NCBI GenBank assembly: GCA_963170055.1
Contig: CAUJGJ010000113.1
Coordinates: 310,001-322,500, forward strand
Reading direction: 5' to 3'
DNA length: 12,500 nt
Source: Halisarca cf. caerulea
Taxonomy: Eukaryota; Porifera; Demospongiae; Chondrillida; Halisarcidae
This document shows, piece by piece, positions 1 through 8,079 of the stretch. The position numbers were made by a program, and so were the translations under genes. The notes beneath the pieces were generated by a model. That model was not told the DNA's origin. It did not search any database and saw nothing but the letters and a program-made list of their open reading frames with translations. Every line of letters starts with the position of its first letter. Positions within the stretch are counted from its first letter, which is position 1.

Positions 1-179
1 CAGGAAACCCCTCTCAAAACTACCAAGACAAACAAAATACTGTACTCTTTTAGACTAGATCCAGGGAACAAAGTAAAGCTTTGAAAAAAACTTTAGTAAC
101 AATTCTCAAATGTTGAATAAGGCTTAACTAACCAATGTAAGTCTCTAAATTCTCTTTTCAAACGAACGACGACGAAAAC

Positions 180-217
180 GGCCATTTTGTTTGACATCAT
201 GTGACGAAAAATGATGT
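180..217. promoter_or_regulatory. possible promoter-like motif cluster
   Basis: Within an otherwise plain AT-rich stretch there is a compact group of sites: GCCATTTTG (181-189, like the YY1 site read in reverse), TGACATCA (192-199, one base from a CRE palindrome) and CATGTGAC (198-205, a USF/MiT-type E-box). The arms ACATCAT (194-200) and ATGATGT (211-217) are also inverted repeats of each other. Local CpG content is higher than around it (ACGAACGACGACG, 162-174). It lies about 300 bp upstream of the possible first visible exon of the SAM gene, but could serve a gene off the left edge. Motif matches this short arise by chance, so this is weak. Confidence 0.2.
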
Positions 218-399
218 AATCATTAGGCCTATTGTGTTAGAATAGGCTTGTGGCTTTGCAAAAAGAATTGATATTATATATATAATGACTGCAGTAATTA
301 ACTATTTCTTATCATTTATGTACAATGTCTTGGTTTGAATATAATGATAATTATCAATATTAATCAAAATTTAATTGACTTATAATTAAATTTACAAGA

Positions 400-477
400 A
401 TGATCGAGCGGCGCAGCAAAGCCCTCTTGTATTGGCTGGCTGGAAACCCTCCTACAAAAATCCTGGATACGCCCCTG
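400..477 (-). mobile_element. solo terminus of a dispersed (hAT-like MITE) repeat
   Basis: Read on the minus strand from 477, the sequence begins CAGGGGCGTATCCAGGATTT and continues with GTAGGAGGGTTTCCA. A start of the form CAGGGGCGKATCCAGG is the typical terminal inverted repeat of hAT-type elements and of miniature elements in marine invertebrates (recalled, not searched). No matching opposite end was found in the window, so only one end or a 5' remnant is present. The candidate 8-bp target duplication next to it (ATCACATT, 478-485) has no partner that I can see. Confidence 0.35.
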
Positions 478-505
478 ATCACATTTGTATTTTGTATATT
501 TATAG

Positions 506-711
506 GGAAAAGAATGCCCTTGAAAGTCATTCCTTAATTGTCCCACTCCCTCAAGTGGATGTGTGGCAGGACAGGCTTGTTCTGCCTTTATCTGATGCTC
601 AGTCATTCTCAAGCACCTTTGCATTTTCTCGGAGCCATCCACAAGCTCTCAGGACTCATTCCCCCAGTTTGTCTGAAGTGACAATTTGGACAGACCACAA
701 GATTCCTTCAA
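506..711 (+). CDS. possible upstream exon of the SAM-repeat gene
   Basis: A 206-bp stretch is open in one frame (about 68 codons from GAA at 507), starts after an acceptor-like TATTTATAG, and ends at a GTATAT donor-like site with one base of a codon left over. That is exactly the phase needed to join the first SAM exon, which starts with two bases. The peptide is low in recognisable features: it is rich in Ser, Leu, Pro and His (VDVWQDRLVLPL near the start, SLSEVTIWTDHK near the end). I recognise no domain. The opposite strand is also open here for over 80 codons, so the reading may be chance. Transcript evidence would settle it. Confidence 0.25.
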
Positions 712-1190
712 GTATATATTACTTTTGAACTGAACTAGTTGTTAATGTGCTGTAATTCCAAAATTTTCAGACAATCTGCCTTTGTCTGAAATTATTCTCC
801 ACTCCATAGAGTAACAGTAATATCAACAAGAGGAAAATCCTTAATTACTTTTAGAACTTGTCATAATTAGGCATGATGTAGGTGCATTGTTTTATAGGTG
901 CTATTATATATTAGTATAGTATACAGCCATAATATGGAGTGGCATGTTTGCCATTTCGATCTGTAAATCCTCTTTGGACACTTTTGTTCATATCTATACA
1001 TACCAGGTATTCTGTCAACTTTGGTAAAAGGAAATTATTAATTTTAAGTCATGCAAGCAAATTTGATTGTTCATACATCAGGTGTTTGCAGCTACGTAAT
1101 GGTTGTTGTGGACATTTCTGTGAAGTAAAATGGCAATATTATCCAAGTAATTATACAATATTATACATTTGCATTCATAACTATTTGCAG
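712..1190 (+). other. no gene seen; intron if 506-711 is an exon
   Basis: AT-rich sequence with no domain-bearing frame. It ends in a good 3' splice site (CTATTTGCAG, 1181-1190) that opens the first SAM exon. An acceptor-like AAAATTTTCAG near 770 is followed by a frame that closes after about 14 codons. Confidence 0.4.
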
Positions 1191-1421
1191 TTCTGCACCT
1201 AAATTCTCAAGATACACTGGTTGAATGGAGTGTGGACCAAGTGACTGCCTGGTTGGAGAACATCAAATTGGAGGAACATGTAGAATGCTTTCAAGAGAAT
1301 AGAGTCAATGGAAAAGTCTTGCTCCAGTGTGATCATGAATGTCTAGAAAATTTTGGAGTTGTCAGTAAACCAGATAGGATCAAAATTCTCACCAGGAGGA
1401 AAGCAGTGGAAAGTTTGCATG
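1191..1421 (+). CDS. SAM-domain exon 1 of 3
   Basis: This exon encodes a complete sterile alpha motif, a five-helix protein-interaction module that usually mediates homo- or hetero-oligomerisation. The true reading starts upstream of any start codon: after the acceptor CTATTTGCAG, the exon has two bases of a codon, then a short linker ending LVEWSVDQVTAWL. The domain runs from W(S) through LLQCDHECLENFGV to KPDRIKILTRRKAV, which is the end-helix equivalent of the common G-D/H-R-x-K-I-L segment. It ends at ATG|GTATGA with one base of a codon, so it is a symmetric phase 1-1 exon, as expected for a module copied by exon duplication. It shares LLQ, DHECLE and SKPDRIKI with the next exon, making those two the closest pair. 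The host protein's N-terminus and function are not visible. Confidence 0.8.
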
Positions 1422-1713
1422 GTATGAAACATATTAATAATAATAATTATTACCCCATTGTATATTGTCTTTTGCTAGTGGCTACTTGTAAAACTGAAAT
1501 AATACTTTTGACTCATAACTAAATTGTTTTGTTTCAGATATTGTGCAATGACAATAATTATTACTGTAATGACCAAGTAATGGGCCGCAGGCTTTTGTTT
1601 CTTTTCTGACACTTTTGCAGAATCTGAAGTCAAAAACTTTCCCAAGTTTTTGATGTACAGTGAATCCACCTACGTACATTCTCTATTATTAATAAATTTT
1701 AGTAGTTAAGACA

Positions 1714-1797
1714 TAGGCACAAGAGTTGTATGGTATATAAAATGCTAAGGGTAAGACCATTTTATATGCCATGCAGCCCGAGTGCCTTGGTCTTAAC
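1714..1797. repeat. multi-stem palindromic dispersed repeat in intron
   Basis: Three nested or overlapping inverted repeats lie in the 842-bp intron between SAM exons 1 and 2. TGGTATATAAAATG (1731-1744) pairs with CATTTTATATGCCA (1758-1771) with one mismatch. TAAGACCA (1752-1759) pairs with TGGTCTTA (1788-1795). GGCAC (1716-1720) pairs with GTGCC (1783-1787). The arrangement allows alternative folds. The core GCCATGCAGCCCGAGTGCC reads like a dispersed repeat family I have seen in sponge sequence, but I could not search for copies. Confidence 0.5.
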
Positions 1798-2263
1798 TGC
1801 AGCATCTATTTATGAACTTTGGGGAAGTGTTCTTGACTTTTAGGAATTTGATGAAACTAATTGGTGCTAATGATCAAGTTTCTGAAGGGAATTGGCAGTA
1901 AGAATCCCTTAAGAAGACTTGCTTGGCTGCAATGCTAAGTTCGCTTATCACAGTGACAAAGATTGGTTTCTTTTTGGGTTCAATTTTGAACCTATTTCTT
2001 TGAAGTGCTATATATTTAAGGAACATTACAGAGAGCAACTTGTCTGAATCACATGCTTCCAAGTATACTATAAGTTGCTCATAGCGAGCTGGATGCAAGC
2101 ATATTAGATGGAAATTTTTAATCAAAACAAACATTTCTGAGTATGTTTGTTGTATATATTTTGAATGCCTATATACTGTATTCATGCAAATCCTCAAGTA
2201 CGTCCCCAATGCATGTTAGATATATATATGTGACATGTACTGTGTTACCCTTTAAATCCTTAG

Positions 2264-2494
2264 AAGTGCCATCAAGTACCCCTGGTTGTGTGAGTGAATG
2301 GACAGTGGAAGAAGTGATTGACTGGCTGGAGGATGTCAAGTTAGAGGGATATGCAGAGATAGTCAAAGACAGAGACGTTACAGGAGAAGAACTGCTACAA
2401 TATGATCACGAATGCTTAGAGGAAATTGGGGTTATCAGTAAGCCGGACAGGATCAAAATTATCACCAAGCTGAAGGCAATGAACAGTGGGAAAG
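2264..2494 (+). CDS. SAM-domain exon 2 of 3
   Basis: Second copy of the SAM module, again a symmetric phase 1-1 exon and exactly the same length as the first (231 bp). The acceptor is TTTAAATCCTTAG (ends 2263). A short Ser/Thr/Pro linker leads to EWTVEEVIDWLEDVKLEGY. The core LLQYDHECLEEIGV and SKPDRIKIITKLKA are nearly those of exon 1, so the two probably arose by a recent duplication of an exon with flanking intron. The donor is AAAG|GTACAC at 2495. The reading frame continues into the intron and stops at 2529, but splicing to the third exon keeps the frame. Surface residues differ (VKDRDVTGEE against FQENRVNGKV), which could change the oligomerisation interface; that last point is inference. 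Confidence 0.8.
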
Positions 2495-2710
2495 GTACAC
2501 ATGGAAGTGCAGAGTTTTGTCCACATTAGTTAATGATCACTTATTATTAAATGATGTTAGATTATTCTATTGAACCTTCTTCGTAGAATCATTAGCGTTA
2601 AGTGTAATAGGGAAATGTTCTGTTTTGAAGAGATTGACTTTGGTATAATATGCGTCAACGAGCAAATACATCAAATATTATACAAATCTGCTCTTGCATC
2701 TATATTCTAG

Positions 2711-2937
2711 ACCTGCAACCAAGCTCTCCTGAACATGTGAGTGGTTGGACAGAAGGGCAGGTGATAGAGTGGCTTAAGATGATCAAAATGGGAGAGCATA
2801 TCAAGTTATTTCAACAGAAAGAAGTAGATGGAGCAGAGCTGGTACAGTATGATTCTAAATGCCTGATTGGTATTGGAGTGAAGAAGAAGAATGACCAAAG
2901 TAAAATTATTTCAGAACTGAACAAACTTCTAAAATAG
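2711..2937 (+). CDS. SAM-domain exon 3 of 3, C-terminus with stop
   Basis: Third SAM copy and end of the protein. The acceptor is ATCTATATTCTAG (ends 2710), reached across a 216-bp intron, and the exon opens with two bases of a codon as the others do. It reads a linker LQPSSPEHVSG, then WTEGQVIEWLKMIKMGEH, VQYDSKCLIGIGV and SKIISELNKLLK, and stops with TAG at 2935-2937. It is the most divergent copy: the SKPDRIKI segment of the other two is KKNDQSKI, removing the arginine, and DHECLE is DSKCLI. Three linked SAM domains at a C-terminus suggest a scaffold or polymerising adaptor, but partners are unknown. The nearest poly(A)-signal-like words are ATTAAA near 3175 and AATAAA near 3470, neither convincing. 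Confidence 0.8.
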
Positions 2938-3104
2938 TTAAGGACTACATAATTCTATAGATACCATAACTATACTGTAGCGTAAAATTAATGTATGAAC
3001 TGTCTATACTAGCTATGAATTACATTATCATAACCTAGCTGTATACAGTATTAATTACTACTGAATACTATATGCATTGTATTGTATAGCCAGGAAGGTT
3101 GGCA

Positions 3105-3180
3105 GGGAATTTACTTTGGCAGATTGACGGTTTTTGTCAAAATATTATGACATTTGCTGAAACAAGTAATTCGAATTAAA
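3105..3180. repeat. dispersed repeat relic (TTTGGCAGATTGACGG type)
   Basis: GGCAGGGAATTTACTTTGGC followed by AGATTGACGGTTTTTGTCAA and GACATTTGCTGAAACAAG resembles a family of miniature repeats built on (T)TTGGCGGATT words that I associate with sponges. No terminal repeats or target duplication are visible here, so this is a fragment at best. Confidence 0.3.
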
Positions 3181-3184
3181 AACT

Positions 3185-3205
3185 CGTGGGGGCTGCCGCC
3201 CCACG
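3185..3205. repeat. GC-rich hairpin
   Basis: CGTGGGG (3185-3191) pairs with CCCCACG (3199-3205) around a 7-base loop. It is a sharp GC island in AT-rich DNA and shares GGGGCTGCC with the hairpin at 3443-3467. Confidence 0.6.
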
Positions 3206-3286
3206 CACTCGAATCACTTGCAAAGCATTAGAGTGTAAGTGCACAGCTGAACATTCATTGAACATACTGTTTATTGTAACTGGACG

Positions 3287-3334
3287 ATTGTTTTGAAAAC
3301 AATTGCCATATTTGGCAATTGTTTTCAAAACAAT
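3287..3334. repeat. perfect 22-bp inverted repeat with 4-base loop
   Basis: The arm at 3287-3308 (starts ATTGTTTTGAAAACAATTGC) is the exact reverse complement of 3313-3334, with loop TATT. The first 17 bases are themselves nearly palindromic, and the same 18-mer GATTGTTTTGAAAACAAT occurs at 9771-9788, about 6.5 kb away. Confidence 0.85.
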
Positions 3335-3353
3335 TCCTGTAACTCATTCCTGT

Positions 3354-3359
<6 letters not shown>

Positions 3360-3394
<35 letters not shown>

Positions 3395-3401
3395 TATATA
3401 T
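3360..3401. repeat. (AT)n microsatellite
   Basis: About 40 bp of alternating AT with one phase slip (TAATA). Open frames crossing it encode only YIYIYI and are not genes. Confidence 0.95.
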
Positions 3402-3442
3402 CGGACGAGCGTTACACACTGGAAGTCCAAATGAAAACAATA

Positions 3443-3467
3443 TAGGGGCTGCCTGTGGCAGCCCCTA
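3443..3467. repeat. perfect 11-bp GC-rich hairpin
   Basis: TAGGGGCTGCC (3443-3453) and GGCAGCCCCTA (3457-3467) pair perfectly around TGT. It is followed by an A-rich stretch, so it resembles an intrinsic terminator. In this eukaryotic context it is more likely a repeat terminus. Together with the hairpin at 3185-3205 it may bracket one ~280-bp element that includes the 22-bp inverted repeat; that is inference. Confidence 0.75.
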
Positions 3468-3815
3468 AAAATAAATATAACAACCTGCTGCATGATATTT
3501 GGTGACAGAATGTGCTCCAATAACTCTGTGGTCAACATCAATGATGGGAATAGCATGAATGGGTCATGCCCTCATTTTTTCACAAAACAATTATTGCATA
3601 CTGACCAATCCTTGCTATGGGGGTATAATAATATTATACAGAATGCAATATTATTCTCGAAAAATATATGTCCATGCATGTATGTATGCAGCTGCGCATG
3701 CATGGAGACTCTTTATTTGCCTTGCAATGTTATCCTTCATTATATAACTTCTATAAACACACGTTCTGTTCAATCTTTACCAAGGCCAGAGTACATAGCT
3801 ATAGATATATAATCA
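3468..3815. other. no gene seen
   Basis: An ORF of 106 codons (3492-3812, +) crosses this stretch, but it has no recognisable domain, includes CATG-rich simple sequence and has no splice context. I see no supportable gene. Confidence 0.5.
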
Positions 3816-3890
3816 TAGTCTCGTGAACCATGCAGACCCCTTCCCACATCTACGTAGCTAGAGGGCTGGAGAGTCTGGTTCACGAGACTA
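3816..3890. mobile_element. 75-bp TAGTCT-type MITE, copy 1
   Basis: Terminal inverted repeats TAGTCTCGTGAACCA (3816-3830) and its exact complement (3876-3890), 15 bp, with the subterminal words GCAGACC on one side and GAGTCTGG on the other. The flanks TATAATCA (left) and TATAAGGCA (right) are what a decayed 8-9 bp target duplication could look like. It shares TAGTCT...CAGAC ends with the three other copies in the window. Too short to code for anything; movement would depend on an enzyme from elsewhere. Confidence 0.75.
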
Positions 3891-3961
3891 TATAAGGCAA
3901 CAATTAATAAGGCTGGTGCAGTTAAAAACATATACTGCATGTTTGTTGTTCTTTAGCGCTA

Positions 3962-3964
<3 letters not shown>

Positions 3965-4031
<67 letters not shown>
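3965..4031. repeat. (AT)n microsatellite
   Basis: 67 bp of uninterrupted alternating AT. Confidence 0.97.
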
Positions 4032-5258
<1,227 letters not shown>

Positions 5259-5354
5259 TAGAAAGACTAGTCTCATACCCAGACCCACTTCTGGCCGCCA
5301 TAGGTCCTAGGCGGCCGGGCGGAAATGGGTCTGGGTACGAGACTATAGAAAGAC
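5259..5354. mobile_element. 78-bp TAGTCT-type MITE, copy 2, with 9-bp target duplication
   Basis: The element (5268-5345) is almost a full palindrome. TAGTCTCATACCCAGACCCA at the left end matches the complement of the right end with one mismatch, and the centre carries GGCCGCC (5293-5299) facing GGCGGCC. It is flanked on both sides by a perfect TAGAAAGAC (5259-5267 and 5346-5354), a clear 9-bp target-site duplication. The match extends further by chance or by structure, since GACTA precedes both copies. The intact duplication and near-identical arms suggest a fairly recent insertion. Confidence 0.85.
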
Positions 5355-6407
5355 ATGCAGGAATATGAATCATTATGACGAAGGAAAGACAGGATTAGGA
5401 ATTAATGACAGAAATAGGCTACAAACTGGTTTCAGCTAAACCGCTGCTTGATCTACAGCAAAACAGGACTTTTTGAGGCACAAAGTACAATTCCCTCATC
5501 AGTTCGCATAATATATGAGCAGATGTTATTGAAAGTGGACAGTTTGACATTACAATTAAATGAATTATTACTAGTGCATTTGTTTGAGGCAGCAAGGCTT
5601 ACGTATATACCTGGGACATGCATTAAATTCCTCATTATAGTAAACATAATCTCAAATTTAATATATGAACTGAATAAAGATTTTGTACACTAGTGAATAA
5701 TGAATGGCATATAAACTCAAGTTGAGTGTAGTTTGCAGTGTGAAAGATACACAGAGTGATGTGAGTGACTGCATGCATGGGGTATGTCTGGAGATGAGCT
5801 GGTGGGTGCTGGTGTCGAAAGGCCAAGATTACATGATGACAAAAATGTAGATATATTGCAAAATTGTGCTTTAGTTGATATGTACATTAATTTACGTTAT
5901 TTCTATATACTTTTCCTGTTATACATGCCCCGTTGAACAGCAGGGGTGGATTATTTTGTGTATTTTTCGTCACATGTATCAAAACTTGGTGAGGTTTACA
6001 TTGTAACTGTCATGTCCACGTAAATTGTGTATGTACTGCACTGTACATATATTATTATGCTATACACTCAATTCATGGGTAGAAAATTGAAAATGTACTC
6101 ACTAATAAAATCTGATTTTCAAGAACTTGAAACATATATAGTATCTGCAATCCAATATAATTAAGGCTAAGACAACTGCTCACTCAATTTCGCGGATCTC
6201 AAATCACAAACTGATGGTTGAGACAGGGCATCACAGTACACTTACACCTGTTTCTGAACTCAAATGCACACTTTACAGATTGAATTCACTGAAGGTGAGG
6301 TTCACTTTTTCATTGCATTTTATTTCTAGTCACGATCTCAACTATTCTCAGTTTAAATGGTCATTATAGCATTTAAATTTCTAACTTCATGTGAAAAATT
6401 CATTTAC
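5355..6407. other. no supportable gene; weak inverted repeats
   Basis: Over a kilobase without a convincing frame. ATATGTACA...AATTTACG (5879-5897) faces CGTAAATT...TGTACATA (6020-6049), a loose inverted pair about 170 bp across. AGTCACGATCT (6328-6338) faces its exact complement AGATCGTGACT (6420-6430). Both could be chance in AT-rich DNA. Possible introns of the minus-strand flavoprotein gene cannot be excluded. Confidence 0.35.
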
Positions 6408-6481
6408 CTCATGGGCAACAGATCGTGACTCTACAGTCATCAATGAAACTTCACAATTCTTTTCAAAAGCAACGTACACAA
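6408..6481 (-). CDS. possible small exon on the minus strand
   Basis: On the minus strand, AATCTTAG at 6482-6489 is followed by 74 bases made of two leading bases and 24 open codons (VYVAFEKNCEVSLM, then TVESRSVAHE), ending at a donor-like GTAAAT (6402-6407). The leading two bases match the phase left by the FAD-binding exon at 7030. However, the peptide does not look like the segment that follows the dinucleotide fold in amine oxidases (usually a Gly-Ala-Met-Arg-hydrophobic-Pro stretch), so it may belong to another gene or to none. Confidence 0.22.
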
Positions 6482-7029
6482 CTAAGATTAGCCTGTTTAT
6501 CTTCACCTATTTGATTTTTAATAATATTATAGTCGCTGATTACTTAATTGTATGTAAGCTCATTACATGTACATATATATTATTAAACTCAGTCCCCCAC
6601 TGTGTTCAGTAATTAGTCAGTTGCCATTTTAAGCCTACGATGTAATTGATCTGTAATTTTATGTTTGGTTGTTTTCTACTTGTTTCTCTGTGTTTACCAC
6701 TGTGTCTCTTATATGTGTATATTCTTATCTTTGTGCCATGTGCGTATGGCTCTTCGAAATTCGTGCTATAGCAATGAACCTTTGCCAAACACTTTTAAAT
6801 TATATTAGGATGCAGAAAGTATATATAATATTTCAAAAGCAACTAGATTCTGATCGAAGCTAAGCAAGGTAAATTAAATATAGGTAAGCCTATAATCTGT
6901 ACTCAGTCTGACCATAAAATGGTACATGATGGCACATTCAATCTTGTACATGTCGCTGTAATCGATACTGCAATAATTAAATTTTAGTTGACCATGCATG
7001 TCTTATAAACATGCATGTACTGTACTTAC
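6482..7029 (-). other. no gene seen; downstream side of the FAD exon
   Basis: I looked on the minus strand for the continuation of the amine-oxidase-like protein and found none. The only longer minus frame (6606-6788) is unrelated and basic. The stretch starts, reading leftward, with a good donor GTAAGT (7029-7024). Confidence 0.45.
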
Positions 7030-7483
7030 CATCTGAATACAGCCCTTTAGCACATCTTCTTATACCATCTGGCAAATCGGTGCTGTGAACAATTGTTTTC
7101 ACCCGTCCTTTGATACGATCCTGCGCCTCCAAGATGGTCACCTTGTACCCCACTTTCACAAGCTCCTGTGCAGCCACCAGCCCCGCCATTCCAGTGCCAA
7201 TAATAATGATGTGCTTAATTAGGATTTTTCGTCTGTGCTCATCCATCGGTGCCTGGATCTTTGATTCCTTTCTTATACTTCATGTAAGCATAGTGCAGTC
7301 TGCGTGTCTGGCAATGTCCATCAGCAGCGGCTTTAAGGGATCGTTTTCTTGGAGGATTGCACCTGGTCTGATGAGTGACAATTCGCCTTTGGCAGGATAA
7401 GCTTCCAAATCACCTGTCAGCCAATTGGGTTCATGACCTATATCCTGCTGTGCATGGTTGAAATCGGCAAATGGTTTGGACAT
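7030..7483 (-). pseudogene. broken N-terminal exon of a flavin amine-oxidase-like protein
   Basis: The start at 7483 (AAAAGATG, MSKPFADF) gives 67 codons, then TGA at 7282-7280. The same frame resumes with a classic FAD-binding Rossmann fold: HIIIIGTGMAGLVAAQEL (GxGxxG codons at 7181-7198), VTILEA ending the second strand, then RIKGRVKT, then CAKGLYSDG just before the donor GTAAGT. This is the N-terminus of L-amino-acid or monoamine oxidase-type flavoproteins, which oxidise amines using FAD. Between the two parts, another frame reads YAYMKYKKGIKDPGTDG, which suits the family's linker, so a one-base loss near 7290 and a one-base gain near 7248 would explain the stop. The family's usual RxGGR is RIKGR here. 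A TATA-like TTATAAG lies ~50 bp upstream. The remaining ~350 residues are not recognisable. Sequencing error cannot be excluded. Confidence 0.65.
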
Positions 7484-7590
7484 CTTTTCACCTTTTTAAT
7501 TGCTACTTAGAGAAAATAACATTGCTCGTTCTTATAATGCCTGCTGTGCAAATTAGTGACGCGCGGGGGATCCGAACTTTATAACACTTG

Positions 7591-7672
7591 GGTAAAATCT
7601 AGTCTGTCACCGCAAGCACCTTACAGGCGAGAAGGGGCGGAGACGGATTAGTTAGCTAGACTAGGTAAAATC
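7591..7672. mobile_element. 64-bp TAGTCT-type element, copy 3, with 9-bp target duplication
   Basis: The segment 7600-7663 begins TAGTCTGTCACC and ends GCTAGACTA, so the terminal inverted repeat is only the six bases TAGTCT/AGACTA. It is nevertheless flanked by a perfect 9-bp GGTAAAATC (7591-7599 and 7664-7672). The same 9-bp duplication length as copy 2 supports one mobilising machinery for both. The GC-rich interior (GGCGAGAAGGGGCGGAGACG) is unlike its surroundings. Confidence 0.7.
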
Positions 7673-7673
7673 G

Positions 7674-7764
7674 TAGTCTGACGGAGCCAGACTCTACTCG
7701 CTCTCCCAATGACGGCTTCCCCCAAAATGGTCAAGCAAGTTTGGGTCTGAGCTACGCCAGACTA
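7674..7764. mobile_element. 91-bp TAGTCT-type MITE, copy 4
   Basis: Starts TAGTCTGACGGAGCCAGAC and ends with the imperfect complement GTCTGAGCTACGCCAGACTA: about 19-20 bp inverted repeats with three mismatches and one indel. The left flank GTAAAATCG, which overlaps the right target duplication of copy 3, and the right flank GTAAAACCA share six of nine positions. So this element probably inserted at or beside the same site. It lies about 190-280 bp upstream of the minus-strand flavoprotein start. Confidence 0.7.
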
Positions 7765-8079
7765 GTAAAACCATAGACACTCTATACTGTCAGGGGGAAC
7801 ATGATATGAGGGTTAATGTTGGGAAAATGTTATGTAAAAGAAGTTGATGTGCTTGAGGGACATACACTAACATAGTAGTGTAGCCCGAGAGGTGCAACTA
7901 TATAGTCCGTAGTGATGAAATAGGATGATGATGATGGAGACTTTGGGATATAAATTTCATGAAATCTAAGTGCATACTTGTTAGCCTACTAAAAGGGGAA
8001 CTGGACCCCAAAGTTAACTAAGGCTTGTGCAAAACTGGATGACCAGAAATACTGTTCCACAAAGCCCCATCTAGTTGAA
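7765..8079. other. no gene seen
   Basis: About 315 bp with no convincing frame. The 3' part may be the decayed upstream portion of the LINE that becomes readable at 8080, but I could not identify reverse-transcriptase motifs A or B in it. Confidence 0.45.

Noticed and set aside
364..642. 92-codon minus ORF (MDGSEKMQRCLRM...)
   Set aside because: Its C-terminal third is the dispersed repeat end at 400-477, there is no in-frame ATG at its head, and the plus strand has a better splice and phase context.
939..1202. 87-codon plus ORF ending just at SAM exon 1
   Set aside because: No domain; its frame is not that of the SAM exon, and it overlaps the clear acceptor at 1190.
1475..2209. Minus ORFs 1475-1669, 1482-1679 and 1874-2209
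   Set aside because: They lie in the intron between SAM exons, have no recognisable domain and no codon bias that I can see.
3443..3475. Intrinsic (rho-independent) terminator
   Set aside because: The hairpin followed by an A-rich stretch mimics one, but the organism is eukaryotic and no T-run follows on either plausible strand.
7246..7290. A real mini-intron (GTATAAG...GATCCAG, 26 nt) instead of frameshifts in the flavoprotein
   Set aside because: Far shorter than known spliceosomal introns in animals, and the out-of-frame island reads as a plausible family linker.
7110..7400. 96-codon plus ORF over the flavoprotein exon
   Set aside because: It is antisense to the clear FAD-binding reading on the minus strand.
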